Shown here: positions 62,042 to 64,000 of the stretch, piece after piece
How positions within the stretch are numbered: position 1 is the first letter of the stretch
How the letters are laid out: each line of letters starts with the position of its first letter
NCBI GenBank assembly: GCA_951813545.1
Contig: OX638352.1
Span: forward strand, 4,993,966-5,057,965
Origin: an uncultured Poribacteria bacterium
GTDB taxonomy: Bacteria; Poribacteria; WGA-4E; WGA-3G
Direction: 5' to 3'
DNA length: 64,000 bases
Made by a program: the position numbers and the translations under genes
Notes under the pieces: generated by a model
The model's input: only the letters and a program-made list of their open reading frames with translations
The model's database searches: none
Told to the model about the DNA's origin: nothing

Positions 62042-62713
62042 ATGCTGCGTAAACGTACACTCTTCCTCATCATCATAACACTCGTCTTAATTGTCCTATT
62101 AAGCGCTGTCATGAGCGTCCCGTCAGATTTGCGGTTGCTCGTACTTGCACCGAAGATCCTTAAGTATAGAGGACTGATTCAACAACATGCTATCATAGAA
62201 GGGTTGGACGCTCGGTTGGTCTGTGCATTGATTGTGCAGGAATCTGGGTTTGACGAAAATGCGCAGAGTGCGGTAGGTGCACAAGGATTGACGCAATTAA
62301 TGCCCAAAACAGCAAAAGAACTCGGTGTGCGAGATTCACTTGATCCGGAGCAGAACATTGCAGGGGCGGCGCGTCATCTAAACACTCTGTACCGCGCTTT
62401 CCCGAAAAGTCCACAGGAGCATCGCCACCGGTTGGTATTAGCGAGCTACAACAGTGGTCTTGGACGCGTTCGCGATGCACAAGCACTCGTCCGTCATCAC
62501 AAAGTAGAGGATCCGTTTTTATGGGAACCCGTGAGCCGTGCGATCCGTCAATTGACGCAGAAGCATGAACATATCCATCGCGAAGTGTGGGAAATCGGGA
62601 AACCGCCCCACGGCCACTTTGAGGGGTTCAACGAAACATTGGGCTACGTGGAGCGGGTGATGCATTATTACGAACGCATCTGTTTTTACGATGCATTGCT
62701 GTTCTTCCTCTGA
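62042..62713 (+). CDS. Membrane-anchored lytic transglycosylase (SLT domain)
   Basis: A 223-residue protein with an N-terminal signal anchor (LFLIIITLVLIVLLSAVM) and a lysozyme-like SLT domain that cleaves peptidoglycan. Family motifs are LIVQESGFDENAQS with catalytic E67, VGAQGLTQLMPKTAKELG, LDPEQNIAGAARHL, LASYNSGLGRV and ETLGYVERVMHYYE. It overlaps the convergent SRPBCC gene by 28 bp. Confidence 0.9.
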   Translation: MLRKRTLFLIIITLVLIVLLSAVMSVPSDLRLLVLAPKILKYRGLIQQHAIIEGLDARLVCALIVQESGFDENAQSAVGAQGLTQLMPKTAKELGVRDSLDPEQNIAGAARHLNTLYRAFPKSPQEHRHRLVLASYNSGLGRVRDAQALVRHHKVEDPFLWEPVSRAIRQLTQKHEHIHREVWEIGKPPHGHFEGFNETLGYVERVMHYYERICFYDALLFFL

Positions 62714-63153
62714 TGGAAGATTCCATCTAACTGTTCCGAGCGGTAGGAAAAGATTTTCTCTATATCCGGACGCACGAAAAGTTTCTCAACAATCCCACCT
62801 CCCCAGACAGCATACTCCACTGAATCACCGACCACAATGCCATCTGCAGTCTCAGCAAAGGTATGTGTATGCCGCCAGAGTCGATAAGGTCCGCGACTCT
62901 GCTCATCAACAAAACCGTGGGGCGGATCCCATTCAGTAATCTCGCTCTGCCAACGAACCGGAATACCCCGTAGTTTTAGTCGATAGTCAATATGCGTTCC
63001 GACCCCCATTTCAATCGGTGCAGGGGTTAGGATTTTCAGGTGTAGTTGAGGCGGTGTAATCACAGCAAGGTTATGGGCATTAGAGAAAAATTCAAAAACT
63101 TCCGTCAGTGGTCGTTCAAGTGTTCGTTGTGATTTGAAAAGAAACGTTTTCAT
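62686..63153 (-). CDS. SRPBCC-family protein (cyclase/dehydrase-like)
   Basis: A 155-residue START/Bet v1-like protein: SQRTLERPLTEVFEFFSNAH, LAVITPPQLHLKILTP, VRWQSEITEWDPPHGFVDEQ, GPYRLWRHTHTFAETADG. These proteins bind hydrophobic ligands in a cavity; the ligand is unknown. Length is typical. Confidence 0.85.
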   Translation of the reverse strand: MKTFLFKSQRTLERPLTEVFEFFSNAHNLAVITPPQLHLKILTPAPIEMGVGTHIDYRLKLRGIPVRWQSEITEWDPPHGFVDEQSRGPYRLWRHTHTFAETADGIVVGDSVEYAVWGGGIVEKLFVRPDIEKIFSYRSEQLDGIFHQRKNSNAS

Positions 63154-64000
63154 TTTTCCATCTCCATACCGCGTATTTATTTTATTTTACAATAGATTTT
63201 AGAATTAATGATACAGTATGAACCGGTGAGGTTCGGAAACCTCGCTTCCTGTCTAATGAAACGTCTACACACCACGATAGTTTACCAAAACCGCTATACA
63301 GATGCCGCCCCTAATGAACTTTGACAATCAAAAAGGGTAATTGGATTTGTAGGGGTTGGGTCTCCCAACCCAACGGAGGACGGGCGTGAAGACCATGAAG
63401 AAACGCCCAAGCAAAAACCCCCTACGAATACCCAACTTGAACGTCAAAACTCATCAGGGCTTGAGAGATTTGGGACAACCTGTTCTACACAGATGTCGCC
63501 CCTACGGGGCTGCTGCGATTTTTTCTGGTTTCCATTCAACCTAACCTATGCGATAAAGTCAAACCTACATTTTTTGTAGTCCATCTCATAAATCGTGGTA
63601 TGGAAACCTTGTGAGCACGATTTTCAATACATCGTTTCAAATACGTTTCGGATGATGGGAGATACGCTACATTCCGGTGTTTTCAGCCCCGTAGGGGCGG
63701 TATCTTTGTAGAAACGCGATGCTGAGAAATCCAAGCCCCGTAGGGGCGGCATCTGTATTCATTAAAGCGACTCAACTATTTATGGCTAAACTTTGGACAA
63801 ATTTTTTATGGAATACACATTTCGCCCTCTGGGGCTTATGCCTTGAGGGGTATGCGGTTTCTATAAACATTCCGTCCCTCTAGGGCTGCCCTCTGGTGCG
63901 TTGGCGTTTATTTTCCTGCGAGTTGGATTTGTGAGAAAAACTGTCAGAAAAATCGGAAACATTTTGCGAGTCGGGCATGAATCCGACAGCAATTGTCCAA
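63154..64000. repeat. Non-coding field of short palindromic repeats
   Basis: No gene I can support. At least three GCCCC(G/T)AGGGGCG-type palindromes with following TATCT or CATCT words occur (about 63495-63515, 63685-63705, 63733-63753), plus variants TCGCCCTCTGGGGC (63832) and GTCCCTCTAGGGC (63874), and a GTGAGGTT-CGGA-AACCTCGC hairpin (63226-63245). Confidence 0.55.

Noticed and set aside
63356..63544. 62-residue ORF near the end
   Set aside because: Runs through the palindromic repeats and has no ribosome site or family resemblance.

Overview
The window looks like a chromosomal segment of an uncultivated bacterium of the Candidatus Poribacteria type. This is an inference from gene content: two phytanoyl-CoA dioxygenase (PhyH) genes, one fused to HEAT repeats; SMP-30, Gfo/Idh/MocA and amidohydrolase-family enzymes; secreted LamG and TolB-like propeller proteins; and many small intergenic hairpin repeats. 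There is no rRNA, so the taxonomy is provisional.

Layout. 1-7 kb: LamG protein (cut by the window edge), SMP-30/gluconolactonase, FIST sensor protein, folD, an SDR dehydrogenase and an S55 (SpoIVB-like) lipoprotein. 7-14.3 kb: Gfo/Idh/MocA oxidoreductase, a complete ISKra4-like insertion sequence with a 9-bp target duplication, a polytopic membrane protein, an amidohydrolase and the PhyH-HEAT fusion. 14.7-20.4 kb: a CRISPR array of 76 full 37-bp repeats plus one degenerate end repeat, read on the minus strand from a leader with a near-consensus promoter at 20665-20693. 20.8-38 kb: a type III-B cas locus carrying a reverse transcriptase. In transcription order it holds cmr1, cas10/cmr2, cmr3, a CARF gene, cmr4, cmr5, cmr6, a small orf, cas6, cas2, a frameshifted orf, a SWIM zinc-finger gene, RT and cas1. 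Two IS1595-type elements interrupt it, and several small membrane or coiled-coil genes lie within it. 38.5-42.3 kb: PhyH, a Rieske protein and two tandem amidohydrolases. 42.3-51.5 kb: housekeeping genes (tRNA-Val, a CAT tRNA, rpoD, dnaG, mutS2, a propeller protein, a TPR protein, tRNA-Gly, a peroxiredoxin). 51.6-63.2 kb: LamG protein, an IsrB-type RuvC nuclease element with a structured upstream region, two secreted proteins, glutamine-dependent NAD synthetase, a Wzi-like outer-membrane barrel, a lytic transglycosylase and an SRPBCC protein. The last 850 bp is a field of short palindromic repeats.

The CRISPR locus appears complete. Cas10 keeps GGDD, so it can probably make cyclic oligoadenylate, but it lacks the N-terminal HD nuclease. 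The only obvious sensor is a CARF-only protein, and no standard HEPN or nuclease effector is recognisable. Candidate effectors are small membrane and coiled-coil proteins inside the locus. The RT contains an insertion of about 130 residues with a hydrophobic segment. At least ten of the 75 spacers carry a Shine-Dalgarno sequence plus start codon in mRNA sense, antisense to the predicted crRNA, as expected if spacers come from RNA. Two further spacers hit the same HExxH-coding site in diverged targets.

All calls come from reading the sequence by eye. No database search, alignment or fold prediction was run.
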